Source of the DNA: Verrucomicrobiota bacterium
Lineage (GTDB): Bacteria > Verrucomicrobiota > Verrucomicrobiia > Verrucomicrobiales > V1-33
Length of the DNA stretch: 60,163 bases
Direction of reading: 5' to 3'
Assembly: GCA_003402705.1 (NCBI GenBank)
Contig: QQNF01000014.1
Span: 1-60,163 of the forward strand
Shown here: positions 1-9,109 of the stretch, piece after piece
Numbering within the stretch: position 1 is the stretch's first letter
Layout of the letters: each line of letters opens with the position of its first letter
Program-made: the position numbers and the translations under genes
Notes under the pieces: model-generated
Told to the model about the DNA's origin: nothing
The model's database searches: none
What the model saw: the letters and a program-made list of their open reading frames with translations, nothing else

Positions 1-95
1 ACCCCACCCATCAATCCCGCCAGCCACCCACGCACACGATCACGCCGCTCCCGCCGCTCAGGCGGAATCGTCGTCTCGAATGTCTCGTTCGTCAT
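1..95 (-). CDS. N-terminal fragment of an unidentified protein
   Basis: An open minus-strand frame starts at an ATG (93-95) and runs off the left edge without a stop. The 31 visible residues begin MTNETFETTIPPERRERRD and become arginine-rich, then end in a small hydrophobic stretch (WLAGLMGG). Third codon positions are G-rich, as in the other minus-strand genes here, which favours real coding. It lies 64 bp downstream of the dgkA-like stop on the same strand and could be co-transcribed. Too little is present to name a family. Confidence 0.4.
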   Translation of the reverse strand, partial: MTNETFETTIPPERRERRDRVRGWLAGLMGG

Positions 96-159
96 CAATG
101 TCACGGGCGCATCATTCTAAGCACGTTTCACCAATCGACAACTGCCTGCAACTCTCCGT

Positions 160-540
160 TCAACCCCACCACCGCAACGCCCACAACTTCGGCCCGAACA
201 CCCCCAACCCAACCCCCACCGCCGCCACCGCCGCCACCAGCACCGCCCCAGCCGCCGCATCCTTCACCACCCGAATCGCCTCCTCCCGCTCCCCGCTCAC
301 CCGGTCCGCCAATCGCTCCACCGCCGTATTCAGCACCTCCGCCGTCACCACCAAACCCATCGCCAGCACCAGCACCGCCCACTCCACCGCACTCACCCGC
401 AACACCACCCCAGCCACCACCACCAGCCCTCCCGCCACCACATGCACCCGCAGGCACGGCTCACGCCCGAGGGTCTCCAGAAACCCACGACCCGCACACC
501 GGAACCGCTCTCGCCATCGCGCCAGCATCCCAGCCACCAT
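160..540 (-). CDS. dgkA: Diacylglycerol/undecaprenol kinase (DgkA family)
   Basis: Small integral-membrane lipid kinase that phosphorylates diacylglycerol or undecaprenol in the inner membrane, feeding lipid recycling or the cell-wall carrier pool. The 126-residue product matches the family length (~120). It carries the signature ExxNTAVERLxD, followed by KDAAAGAVLV, which together form the active site. Hydrophobic segments lie at about residues 35-55, 58-75 and 100-120. The ATG at 538-540 is preferred over an upstream GTG at 591, because 540 gives the usual length and leaves 74 bp to the divergent mgsA. The protein could act on undecaprenol, as in Gram-positives, or on diacylglycerol; sequence alone does not decide. 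Confidence 0.88.
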   Translation of the reverse strand: MVAGMLARWRERFRCAGRGFLETLGREPCLRVHVVAGGLVVVAGVVLRVSAVEWAVLVLAMGLVVTAEVLNTAVERLADRVSGEREEAIRVVKDAAAGAVLVAAVAAVGVGLGVFGPKLWALRWWG

Positions 541-614
541 GCCGTCTCCCACCCAACCCGCACGCGGAATCTTTCCCCTTTCCCTCCCCACACCCGACCG
601 CTTCCCTCCTCCCC

Positions 615-1067
615 ATGCCCTCCCCCATGCGCATCGCCCTCGTCGCTCACGACCACCGCAAAGACCAACTCATCGCATGGGCCCAGCGCCACGCCGACGC
701 CCTCGCCCCTCACGCCCTCTCCGCCACCGGCACCACCGGACGTCTCCTCTCCGCAGCACTCAACCGCCCCGTCCACTGCTACCTCAGCGGCCCCATGGGC
801 GGCGACCTCCAGATCGGTGCCCATCTCGCCGAAAAACAACTCGACGCCCTCTTCTTCTTCTGGGACCCCCTCACCGCTCAACCCCACGACCCCGACGTCA
901 AAGCCCTCCTCCGCGTCGCCGTCCTCTGGGACGTCCCCTTCGCCTGCAACGAGGTCTCCGCTACCCTCCTCCTCAAGGCCCTCCTCAATCCCAACGGTGC
1001 CGCTTGCACCCCAGCCACGCCAGCACAAGCCCAGTCAGAATGTGCGCCATCAGCACCGCCGCACTGA
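615..1067 (+). CDS. mgsA: Methylglyoxal synthase
   Basis: Cytosolic enzyme converting dihydroxyacetone phosphate to methylglyoxal and phosphate, a glycolytic bypass used under phosphate limitation or sugar-phosphate stress. At 150 residues it is the normal size. Family motifs are intact: VAHDHRKDQL near the N-terminus, the phosphate-binding ATGTTGRLL, SGPMGGDLQIGA with catalytic Asp, and FFWDPLTAQPHDPDVKAL. A second ATG at 627 (MRIALVAHD) is an alternative start. The 3' end overlaps the convergent ABC transporter gene by 83 bp. The C-terminal Ala/Pro-rich tail lies in that overlap and is not conserved in the family. Confidence 0.95.
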   Translation: MPSPMRIALVAHDHRKDQLIAWAQRHADALAPHALSATGTTGRLLSAALNRPVHCYLSGPMGGDLQIGAHLAEKQLDALFFFWDPLTAQPHDPDVKALLRVAVLWDVPFACNEVSATLLLKALLNPNGAACTPATPAQAQSECAPSAPPH

Positions 1068-2796
1068 TCGCACTCGCACTCACCACCGTCGTCGGCACCG
1101 CCTGCGTCACCGCCAGAAAATAATCCGACTCCCGCATCGTCGACAACTGCCCACTCCAGCTCCAGTACGCCACAATCAGCGGCTGCACCACCTTCTCCAC
1201 AGTCGCAGGCAACGCCAGCACCGCTCCAGACAACGGCAGCTGAAATCCCACCAGATAAATACTCATCAGCGACGCCTGCTCCGGTGACTTCATCAGCCCG
1301 GATATCGCCAGACACACCGACGTCATCGCAAAATTCACCAGCAGCAGCATCTTCAATCGCTCCCCGAAGTCCCCAGGCAGATTCGTGAAGTAATCCACAA
1401 ACAACCCCATCCACACCGCCTGCGCCGCCGCCAGCACCGCCAGAAACACCACCTTGCTCGACAAATACGCCAGCGGCGTCACCCCGCCCATCCGCTCCTT
1501 CTCGTAAATCAGCCGCTCACCCGCAATCTCCCGCGCCGAATTGTTAGAACCCATCAGGGTCAGCAGCACCACCTGGAACATCACCAGCCCGGACACCAGC
1601 GCTCCTAACTTCGTCTGCTTCTCCACAATCGCCGTCTGCCTCACAATCGCCTCCGCCAGCGCCGTCCCCGGCGGCACCGATCGATCAGGCATCGGATCAA
1701 TCCCCTGACTCGCAAAAATCACCACCAGCACCGGAAACCCGAACAACAACGCCAGCTGCAGCACCAGCTGCGTCCGGTCCCTCATAAACAACTTCCACCG
1801 CCGCGCCAGCAAGGTCCGGAACTGCCGCCCGAAACCAGCCGGCCTCACTCCTCTCCCCTCCATCTCATCGTCTTCCTCATCCTTCTTCTTCACTTTCTCC
1901 TTCTGCACTTCCACCACCGTCTCCGCCTCCTTCTCCATCCCAGGCCCATCATCCTTCCCTTCCGCCTCTCCCGCCTTCTCCCCACGCTCCTCCACCACCA
2001 CCCCCATCATCTTCTCATAATATGGCCCGCGATACTTCTGCCACGACTCATGCCAGTCCGTCGACGGCCGCTTCGCCAGCTGCGGATACACATCCTCCGC
2101 ACTCGCCACACTGAAATAATGCGCCATCGCCCCCGGCGGTCCGTGATACACAATCCGCCCCTCAAACATCACCAGCACCGACCCATACAGATCCATGTTG
2201 CTCAGGCTGTGCGTCACATTGATCACAATCCGGTCGTCCTCCTGGGACAACGCATGCAGCAATTGCACAATGTCCCGCTCCGACTGCGGATCCAGCCCGC
2301 TCGTCACCTCATCGCACAACAACAGTTGCGGCCGGCTCACCAGCTCCATCCCCAACCCCAATCGCCGCTTCTGCCCGCCAGACAGCACCGACACCCGCTT
2401 CTCCCTCATCGTCTCCATCCCCACCGCCGCCACCACCCGGTCCACAATCTCATAAAACCCATCCCCGCTCTCCCGCGTCCGCAACCGCACCGCATTCTCC
2501 ACACACTCCTCCACCGTCAGATGATCATACGCGATGCTGAACTGCGGCACATACCCAAGCTCCTGCGGCTGAATGTCCCCGTCCTCCCCAATGTCCTTCC
2601 CCCGCCAGTACAAGGTCCCCCCAGTCTCCATCTGCAACCCAGCCACCACCTTCAGCAAGGTCGTCTTCCCACACCCCGACGGCCCCACAATCGCCATGAA
2701 ATGCCCCGGCGGTATCCGCAGCGACACTTCCTTCAGCAAATGCAGATCATCGCCCTCGCGCGCGATGGTGAATTGAACGTCCTTGAGTTCCAGCAT
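985..2796 (-). CDS. ABCG-type ABC transporter, ATPase fused to ABC-2 permease
   Basis: A 603-residue half-transporter with ATPase first and membrane domain second. The nucleotide-binding domain (~1-235) has Walker A GPSGCGKTT, signature LSGGQKRRLGLG and Walker B LLLCDEVTSGLD. A highly charged Lys/Glu linker (~255-320) leads to an ABC-2 permease (~340-600) with about six hydrophobic segments. This order is that of the eukaryote-like ABCG group, which works as dimers exporting lipids or hydrophobic compounds; the substrate here is unknown. It is divergent from the AsmA-like gene across a 97-bp gap and overlaps mgsA at its 3' end. Confidence 0.88.
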   Translation of the reverse strand: MLELKDVQFTIAREGDDLHLLKEVSLRIPPGHFMAIVGPSGCGKTTLLKVVAGLQMETGGTLYWRGKDIGEDGDIQPQELGYVPQFSIAYDHLTVEECVENAVRLRTRESGDGFYEIVDRVVAAVGMETMREKRVSVLSGGQKRRLGLGMELVSRPQLLLCDEVTSGLDPQSERDIVQLLHALSQEDDRIVINVTHSLSNMDLYGSVLVMFEGRIVYHGPPGAMAHYFSVASAEDVYPQLAKRPSTDWHESWQKYRGPYYEKMMGVVVEERGEKAGEAEGKDDGPGMEKEAETVVEVQKEKVKKKDEEDDEMEGRGVRPAGFGRQFRTLLARRWKLFMRDRTQLVLQLALLFGFPVLVVIFASQGIDPMPDRSVPPGTALAEAIVRQTAIVEKQTKLGALVSGLVMFQVVLLTLMGSNNSAREIAGERLIYEKERMGGVTPLAYLSSKVVFLAVLAAAQAVWMGLFVDYFTNLPGDFGERLKMLLLVNFAMTSVCLAISGLMKSPEQASLMSIYLVGFQLPLSGAVLALPATVEKVVQPLIVAYWSWSGQLSTMRESDYFLAVTQAVPTTVVSASAISAAVLMAHILTGLVLAWLGCKRHRWD

Positions 2797-2893
2797 GACT
2801 TCAAAATTGACCCGCAGGCTATGCCTTCCCTTCGAATTGTCGAATGACGAATGCCCTCAGCCCCGCTAAATAAAAGAAAACCGTCTCCTCGCC

Positions 2894-4525
2894 ATGCCCG
2901 ACGCCTCCGACCCACTACCCGCCACTCCCACCCCACGGAGCCGCCGCCGCCGCAAATCCTCGTCCTCCAAACGCTGGCTCATCGCCCTCGGCACCCTCGC
3001 CGTCCTCCTCGCCGCCGCCATATTCTCCTTCTCCGTCTGGCTCGACGGCTACCTCAAAAGCGACAGCTTCCGCCGCTGGATCAGCGCCGCCATCTCCTCC
3101 CAACTCAAAGCCGACGCCTCCCTCAACGGCATCTCATGGCGCGGCTCCTCAGCCTTCGTCGAATCCTTCTCCGCCTCCGGCTCCGCTGACGCCCCCTTCC
3201 ACTCCCTCTCCGCAGCAGACATCCGCGCCGACATCAACGCCGGAGCCATCTGGGACCGCACATGGCACGTCGAAGGCGTCAAAGTCGCCCGCGCCTCCAT
3301 CAACTTCTCAAAACTCCCTGACCAGCCCACGCCCCCACCCCAACCCCCAGAAACCCCGGCGTCCTCCTCCGGCTTCCTCTCCTCCCTCATCCCCAACCGC
3401 GTCCTCCTCGGCCCAGTCCGCATCGACCAGTTCGGCTTCGACTGGAAATCCGACTCCGCCTCCGCCTCCGCTCGCAACATCGCCCTCGAAATCAAACCCT
3501 CCGACGACCAGGGCTTCGTCCTCGCCAAAGGAGCCGGCGGCACCCTCTCCTCCTCCGCTCTCAAAAACCTCCCCCTCGATATCACCGACTTCGACGCCTC
3601 ATGGCAGGAAGGCGAAATCCGTCTCGACAGCTTCCACGCCACCACCGCAGACGACGCCTCCATCACCGGCGAAGCCTCCGTCCGCCTCAACCAGAACGCC
3701 CCTGTCCTCGACGCCCGAGGCTCCCTCGCCGACCTCCAACTCGCCAAAATCATCCCCGACGACTGGCTCAAACGCGTCAAAGGCACCGCCAGCGCCTCCG
3801 TCCAGATCTCAGGCAACCCGCAGGATCCAGATCGCCTCCTCTGGCGCGGCAACGCCGCCATCAAAGACGGTCTCCTCGAAGGCCTCCCCATCCTCCAGAT
3901 CATCGCCCGCAAAACCCGCAACGAGGGCTTCGTCCGTCTCGTCCTCAAAGACACCCGCACCCGCTTCACCCGCACCTCCTCCGGCGACTGGATCCTCGAA
4001 GGGCTCCTCATGGACGCCCCAGGCCTCCTCCGCCTCAAAGGCAACGCCTCCATCTCCGCCTCCTCCCAACTCTCCGGCAATCTCCTCCTCGGCATCGTCC
4101 CAGGCACCCTCCGCTACCTCGCAGGCGCGGAACAACAGGTCTTCCTCCCCATCGACCGCGCCAACCTCCCAGCCTCAGACCGCGCCCTCCTCGGCCCAGA
4201 AGACTCCGCTCTCCTCTGGACGCGTCTCGTCCTCGGCGGCTCCCTGTCCAATCCCACCGAGGACCTCTCCGACCGCCTCGCCCTCGCATGGTTCAATGCC
4301 ACCGTCGACGAGGTCCTCAACATGTCCATGGAAGGCGCCATCAAAGCCGCCGACGTCGCCTCCAAAGCCGCTTCCACCGCCGCCTCCAAGGTCCTCGAAA
4401 ATGCCCCCGCAGCCCTCGATAAAGGCTCCGACCTCCTCCAGAAAGGCGCTGAATCAGGCGCAGGCATCCTCCAGAAAGGCGCAGAATCCGGCATCCGCGC
4501 CATCGAAGGGCTCCTCCCCCGCTGA
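2894..4525 (+). CDS. AsmA-like inner-membrane-anchored protein
   Basis: A 543-residue protein with a basic N-terminus (RSRRRRK), one transmembrane helix at about 27-48, then a long periplasmic region. Segments such as DASLNGISWRG, repeated LxGxAxxRLN and 'LKGNASI' patterns resemble the beta-rich repeats of AsmA/TamB-type proteins, which bridge the periplasm in lipid transport. The last ~60 residues are an Ala/Lys helical tail containing a duplicated LQKGAESG motif. Family assignment rests on architecture and weak repeat similarity. Its ABCG-type neighbour is divergent. Confidence 0.6.
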   Translation: MPDASDPLPATPTPRSRRRRKSSSSKRWLIALGTLAVLLAAAIFSFSVWLDGYLKSDSFRRWISAAISSQLKADASLNGISWRGSSAFVESFSASGSADAPFHSLSAADIRADINAGAIWDRTWHVEGVKVARASINFSKLPDQPTPPPQPPETPASSSGFLSSLIPNRVLLGPVRIDQFGFDWKSDSASASARNIALEIKPSDDQGFVLAKGAGGTLSSSALKNLPLDITDFDASWQEGEIRLDSFHATTADDASITGEASVRLNQNAPVLDARGSLADLQLAKIIPDDWLKRVKGTASASVQISGNPQDPDRLLWRGNAAIKDGLLEGLPILQIIARKTRNEGFVRLVLKDTRTRFTRTSSGDWILEGLLMDAPGLLRLKGNASISASSQLSGNLLLGIVPGTLRYLAGAEQQVFLPIDRANLPASDRALLGPEDSALLWTRLVLGGSLSNPTEDLSDRLALAWFNATVDEVLNMSMEGAIKAADVASKAASTAASKVLENAPAALDKGSDLLQKGAESGAGILQKGAESGIRAIEGLLPR

Positions 4526-4570
4526 CCGCCCCACGCCTTCCTCCTACGCATCGATGGCTCGCGCATTTAG

Positions 4571-4598
4571 TTGACGACTCCCCGCTCTCTGGCATCAT
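4571..4598 (+). promoter_or_regulatory. Candidate sigma70-type promoter upstream of the tandem metal-binding protein
   Basis: TTGACG at 4571-4576 matches 5 of 6 of the -35 consensus. After 16 bp CATCAT (4593-4598) matches 4 of 6 of the -10. It lies 65 bp before the ATG at 4663. Recognised by eye only. Confidence 0.3.
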
Positions 4599-4662
4599 TC
4601 CCTCAGTCTTGCAGGCTCATCCTGCCCGCCAGACAAATCTAACACAAACCCGCAACAACCAC

Positions 4663-5040
4663 ATGAAATCCTTCTTCGCTGCCATCGCGGCCTGCTTCGC
4701 TCTCACCAGCTTCGCTTCCGCCGACGCCGTCAACACCAAGTGCCCAATGTCCGGCAAAGCCGTCGACGCCGCCCAGACGTCCGACGTCTCCGCCAACATC
4801 GGGCTCTGCTGCGGCAAATGCCAGGCCAAATTCGAAGGCGATGCCAAACTCCAGCTCGAAGCCCTCAAAAAACACGTCGGCAGCACCGAAAAGCCTGCCA
4901 ACAAGGAGTGCCCGATCAGCAAGAAGCCAGTGAAGGCCGAAAACGCCGTCGACGCCAAGGTGACCGTCGCTTTCTGCTGCGAAAAGTGCAAAGCCGAATT
5001 CGACAAGGACCCCAAGAAGCACTTCGCCAAGGTCAAGTGA
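4663..5040 (+). CDS. Exported tandem YHS/TRASH-like metal-binding protein
   Basis: A 125-residue protein with a clear signal peptide (MKSFFAAIAACFALTSFASA). Two copies of a ~45-residue module follow, each a CP(M/I)S(G/K)K(A/P)V loop and then a (F/L)CCxKCxxxF motif. The first is at about residues 26-70, the second at 78-120. Such Cys-rich YHS/TRASH-type modules bind metals such as copper or iron. The ATG at 4663 is chosen over one at 4609 because it places the signal peptide at the N-terminus. It is monocistronic, followed by a clear terminator. Metal specificity cannot be read from the sequence. Confidence 0.8.
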   Translation: MKSFFAAIAACFALTSFASADAVNTKCPMSGKAVDAAQTSDVSANIGLCCGKCQAKFEGDAKLQLEALKKHVGSTEKPANKECPISKKPVKAENAVDAKVTVAFCCEKCKAEFDKDPKKHFAKVK

Positions 5041-5073
5041 CCCGCGCGGCGCTCTAACTTGCGCCTCTCTCTC

Positions 5074-5110
5074 AGCCCGCCGCTTCCTCCACGGAACGGC
5101 GGGCTTTTTC
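5074..5110 (+). terminator. Intrinsic terminator after the tandem metal-binding gene
   Basis: A perfect 9-bp GC-rich stem, AGCCCGCCG (5074-5082) with CGGCGGGCT (5097-5105), a 14-base loop and a following T run (5105-5109). It lies 34 bp after the stop codon. Confidence 0.88.
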
Positions 5111-5136
5111 ATGCCCTCATCCCACCCTCCTAACCC

Positions 5137-5727
5137 TCACTTCCCCGCCATCACCACCCCCGCCCGCGCCAGCGCCGCCGCCGTCTCCTCCATCGGCAAT
5201 CCCACCACATTCGTCCACGACCCGTCCACACGCTCAATGATCCTCTCCCCATGCTCCTGCGCCGCATACCCACCCGCCTTGTCCAGCGGATTGATCAATC
5301 CCAGATACTCCTCCACCTCCGCCTCACTCAGCCCCTTGAACGTCACCCGCGTCTCCACCGTGAACACTTCCTCAAATCCCGTCGCCCCGCACACCACCGC
5401 CACCGCCGTCACCACCTCATGCGTCCTCCCCGCTAACATCCCAATCATCCGCCGCGCCTCCGCCATGTCCACAGGCTTCGTCAGCGCTACCCCGCCAATC
5501 GCCACCAACGTATCCGCCGCCAGCACCACCGCCTCCGCTCTCCTCCCAGCCACCACCCGCGCCTTCTCCACCGCATTGTGCCGCGTCAGCGCCTCCAGCG
5601 CCATCGCCTCCTCATGCAGCTCATCAATGTCCGCAGGCGCAGTCTCAAACACATAGCCCGCCTCCGTCAGCAGTTCCCGCCGCCGCGGCGACCCAGACGC
5701 CAGTACCAGATTGCGCTTCTCTTCCAT
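5137..5727 (-). CDS. maf: Maf/YhdE-family nucleotide pyrophosphatase
   Basis: A house-cleaning nucleoside triphosphate pyrophosphatase that hydrolyses non-canonical or dTTP/UTP-like nucleotides. The 196-residue product starts with LVLASGSPRRRELL, the Maf substrate loop. It contains AADTLVAIGG with the catalytic Asp, GRTHEVVTAV, and a closing GGYAAQEHGERIIERVDGS segment. The start is the ATG at 5725-5727, directly before the conserved N-terminus; open sequence further upstream overlaps mfd and is not used. Divergent from mfd across 100 bp. Confidence 0.93.
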   Translation of the reverse strand: MEEKRNLVLASGSPRRRELLTEAGYVFETAPADIDELHEEAMALEALTRHNAVEKARVVAGRRAEAVVLAADTLVAIGGVALTKPVDMAEARRMIGMLAGRTHEVVTAVAVVCGATGFEEVFTVETRVTFKGLSEAEVEEYLGLINPLDKAGGYAAQEHGERIIERVDGSWTNVVGLPMEETAAALARAGVVMAGK

Positions 5728-5827
5728 CCCCACGCCCTCCGCCGCTCCCGCCCCTCGCGCCACCGGAAATCCTTCCTCTCCCCCGCCACCGCTTGCAGCT
5801 TCGCCCCACCCGCCACACTCATCCCTC

Positions 5828-8800
5828 ATGCCCGACGCAATCACTGCGCCGCCGCCAGCTGCCTCCCTCGCGGCCGGCAGGGAATGGTGCGCCCTCGCCG
5901 CCGCCTCCCCTGCCTTCGCCAAAGCCCTCGCCCCGCTCTCCAAACCCACCACCACCCGCACCGCGAAATCCAAACGGAAACCCGCAGCCCTCGAACACGT
6001 CGCCCCCGCCGCCCACGCCTTCGCCACCGGCATGGTCCTCCACTCCATCGCCTCAGGCCCCCCACGCCGGGTCTGGATCCTCGCTAGCGACCTCCGCGCC
6101 CAGGAAGCCCTCTCCAGTGACCTCGCCACATGGTGGGGCCCCACGCTCTTCTTCCCGGAAGCAGAAGAACAACGCGTCGAAGGCAGTCTCCCCGACGAAG
6201 AAACTTCCTCCGAACGGCTCGCCATCCTCGAACGCCTCAGCCACCCGCCAGCCTCCATCGAGGTCTTCGTCGTCCACGCCGCCTCCCTCTCCGAATCCGT
6301 CCCCGCTCCCCGCACGCTCGCCTCCCAGTCCCTCGCCATCCAGAAAGGTCAGGCCCTCTCCATGGCCTCCGTCACCCAGCTCCTCGAAACCGCCGGCTAC
6401 GACCGCTCCGGCCAGGTCGGCGAACGCGGCCAGTTCGCCGTCCGCGGCGGCATCATCGATGTCTACTCATGGCAGGCCGACCTCCCTCTCCGCATCGAAT
6501 GGTTCGGCGAGGAAATTGATAGTCTCCGCCGCTTCGACCCAGACTCCCAGATCTCCGTCGGCCGCGAATCCTCCGCCTCCATCCTCCTCCACTCAACCTC
6601 CGGCACCGACACCGAATCCTGTCTCCTCTCCGACTGCATCGACCCCGCTGACCTCGTCATCGCCGCAGACCTCGAAACCTGCCCCCGCGCCGATGTCTGG
6701 ATCACCGAAGGCGTCTCCCCCCTCTCCACCAGAACCACCGAAAACTTCAGCACCGCCTGCCACGCAGAACCCGCTGGCACCTTCGACGCCGGTGACTTCG
6801 TCATGCTCGAAGCGCGCCGCAAATCCTTCGCCGACCAGCTCTGCCGCTGGCACGCCGACCACTGGCGCGTCGTCATGTTCTTCAATAACGAAGGCGAAAT
6901 CGAACGCTTCCGCGAACTCCTCGCCTCCGAAGGCATCGAACACGCCCACCTCGAATTCGCCATCGGCCGCGTCACCCGCGGCTTCACCGCCCCCACCGCT
7001 TCCCTAGCCGTTCTCTGCGACGCAGAAATCTTCGGCCGCTACCAGCACTCCCGCGCCCGCCGCCTCGTCACCGCCCAACGCCGTCAGCGCCAGCGCAAAA
7101 TCCCCCTCGACCTCTCCGGCATCTCCGACGGCGAATTCGTCGTCCACCAGGAATACGGCATCGGCCGCTACCGCGGTCTCATCAGACGCACCCACTCCGA
7201 TGGCTCGGAAGAAGACGTCGTCGTCATCGAATACGCCGACGACGCCCGCCTCTACGTCCCCCTCCCCCAGGCCTACCTCATCGGCCGCTACGTCGGCCTC
7301 GGCAAAAAAACCCCGGACCTCAGCTCCCTCGGTGACGGCCGCTGGAACAAATCCCGCCAGCAGGCCGAACGCGCCATCTTCGCCTACGCAGAAAAACTCC
7401 TCGAAATCCACGCCGCCCGCGAAACCGCTCAAGGCTTCCCCCACCCTCCTGACAATCGCTGGCAGGGCGAATTCGAATCCTCCTTCCTCTACCGCGAAAC
7501 CACCGACCAGCTCCGCGCCATCGACGACACCAAACGCGACATGGAAGGCGCTCGCCCCATGGACCGGCTCATCTGCGGCGATGTCGGCTTCGGCAAAACC
7601 GAGGTCGCCATCCGCGCCGCCTTCAAGGCCGTCATGTCAGGCAAACAGGTCGCCATCCTCGCCCCCACCACCGTCCTCTCCCAGCAGCACTATCACAACT
7701 TCCGCGAACGCATGTCGGACTACCCCGTCCGCGTCGATGTCCTCAACCGCTTCCGCTCCGCCTCCGAATCCCGCAAGGTCACCGAACAACTCCTCTCCGG
7801 CTCCATCGACATCATCGTCGGCACCCATCGGCTCATCTCCAAAGACGTCGCCTTCAAAGACCTCGGCCTCGTCGTCATCGACGAAGAACAGCGCTTCGGC
7901 GTCAAACACAAGGAACGCTTCAAGGAACTCTTCCGCAGCGTCGATGTCCTCACTCTCAGCGCCACGCCCATCCCCCGCACGCTCTACATGGCTCTCATGG
8001 GTGCCCGCGACATGAGCACCATCGACACCCCGCCACCTAACCGCTCCCCCGTCGAAACCGTCATCTGCGCCTACGACGAACGCGTCATCAAAAAAGCCAT
8101 CGAACGCGAACTCCACCGCAAAGGCCAGATCTTCTTCCTCCACAACCGCGTCGGCAGCATCGAACGCATGGTCGAAAAACTCCTCGCCCTCAGCCCCAAG
8201 GGCACCACCATCGAAGCCGGTCACGGTCAGATGGAGGAAGGCCAGCTCGAAGAAGTCATGAACCGCTTCGTCTCCGGCCAGACCGACATCCTCGTCTGCA
8301 CCACCATCATCGAAAGCGGTATCGATATCCCTAACGCCAACACCATCATCATCGACCGCGCCGACCGCTTCGGCCTCGCCGACCTCTACCAGCTCCGCGG
8401 CCGCGTCGGCCGCGCCGGTCACAAGGCCTACGCCTATCTCATGATCCCACGCAGCGAAATGACCGGCGGCGATGCCCGCAAACGCATCAATGCCATGAAA
8501 CAGTACACCGCCCTCGGCAGTGGCTTCCGCATCGCCATGCGCGACCTCGAAATCCGCGGCGCAGGCAATCTCCTCGGCACTCAGCAAAGCGGCCACATGG
8601 CCGCCGTCGGCTTCGAAATGTACTGCCGCATGCTCAAAGCCAGTGTCGCCAGACTCAAAGGCCAGCGCGTCCCCGGCCGCATCGAAACTTCCCTCGCCAT
8701 CGACTTCGCCGCCTTCAGCGAAGCCGAACTCCGCAGCAGCAACAGCCGCAAAATCCCCGCCTTCATCCCGGAATCATGGATCCCCGGCCCAGGCGAACGC

Positions 8801-9103
8801 ATCCCAGCCTACCGCCAGCTCGCCGAAGTCACTTCCCTCAAGGACCTCGCCACTCTCATCACCGAATGGAAGGACCGCTTCGGCCCGCCGCCAGACGCCG
8901 TCAGCACGCTCTGGCGCTGCACCGAACTCAGACTCCACGCCCACCGCGCCGGCTGCTCCGCCGTCGAAATCCGCGGCGACCGCCTCATGCTCTCCCGCAA
9001 CGGCGACTTCATCGTCATCGATGGCCGCTTCCCCCGCCTCAACCACAAGTCACCCCCCGCCGCCCGTCTCCTCGAGGCCATCGCCCTCGTCCGCCAGCTC
9101 TGA
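5828..9103 (+). CDS. mfd: Transcription-repair coupling factor Mfd
   Basis: A 1,091-residue ATP-dependent translocase that removes RNA polymerase stalled at DNA lesions and recruits UvrA. Domains in order: UvrB-like N-terminal region, CarD-like RNA-polymerase-interaction domain around residue 430 (EFVVHQEYGIGRYRGL), helicase domain with Walker A GDVGFGKTE (~583) and DEEQRFG Walker B (~684). Then LSATPIPRTLYMAL, helicase motifs IESGIDIPNANT and QLRGRVGR, and a C-terminal TRCF domain. The ATG at 5828 is preferred to one at 5711, which would add a Pro-rich leader running into the maf start. It ends 6 bp before the convergent response-regulator gene. Confidence 0.97.
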   Translation: MPDAITAPPPAASLAAGREWCALAAASPAFAKALAPLSKPTTTRTAKSKRKPAALEHVAPAAHAFATGMVLHSIASGPPRRVWILASDLRAQEALSSDLATWWGPTLFFPEAEEQRVEGSLPDEETSSERLAILERLSHPPASIEVFVVHAASLSESVPAPRTLASQSLAIQKGQALSMASVTQLLETAGYDRSGQVGERGQFAVRGGIIDVYSWQADLPLRIEWFGEEIDSLRRFDPDSQISVGRESSASILLHSTSGTDTESCLLSDCIDPADLVIAADLETCPRADVWITEGVSPLSTRTTENFSTACHAEPAGTFDAGDFVMLEARRKSFADQLCRWHADHWRVVMFFNNEGEIERFRELLASEGIEHAHLEFAIGRVTRGFTAPTASLAVLCDAEIFGRYQHSRARRLVTAQRRQRQRKIPLDLSGISDGEFVVHQEYGIGRYRGLIRRTHSDGSEEDVVVIEYADDARLYVPLPQAYLIGRYVGLGKKTPDLSSLGDGRWNKSRQQAERAIFAYAEKLLEIHAARETAQGFPHPPDNRWQGEFESSFLYRETTDQLRAIDDTKRDMEGARPMDRLICGDVGFGKTEVAIRAAFKAVMSGKQVAILAPTTVLSQQHYHNFRERMSDYPVRVDVLNRFRSASESRKVTEQLLSGSIDIIVGTHRLISKDVAFKDLGLVVIDEEQRFGVKHKERFKELFRSVDVLTLSATPIPRTLYMALMGARDMSTIDTPPPNRSPVETVICAYDERVIKKAIERELHRKGQIFFLHNRVGSIERMVEKLLALSPKGTTIEAGHGQMEEGQLEEVMNRFVSGQTDILVCTTIIESGIDIPNANTIIIDRADRFGLADLYQLRGRVGRAGHKAYAYLMIPRSEMTGGDARKRINAMKQYTALGSGFRIAMRDLEIRGAGNLLGTQQSGHMAAVGFEMYCRMLKASVARLKGQRVPGRIETSLAIDFAAFSEAELRSSNSRKIPAFIPESWIPGPGERIPAYRQLAEVTSLKDLATLITEWKDRFGPPPDAVSTLWRCTELRLHAHRAGCSAVEIRGDRLMLSRNGDFIVIDGRFPRLNHKSPPAARLLEAIALVRQL

Positions 9104-9109
9104 ACCCAC

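Noticed and set aside
5711..5827. Upstream start for Mfd
   Set aside because: Pro/Ala-rich leader overlapping the maf start; the conserved region needs only ATG 5828.
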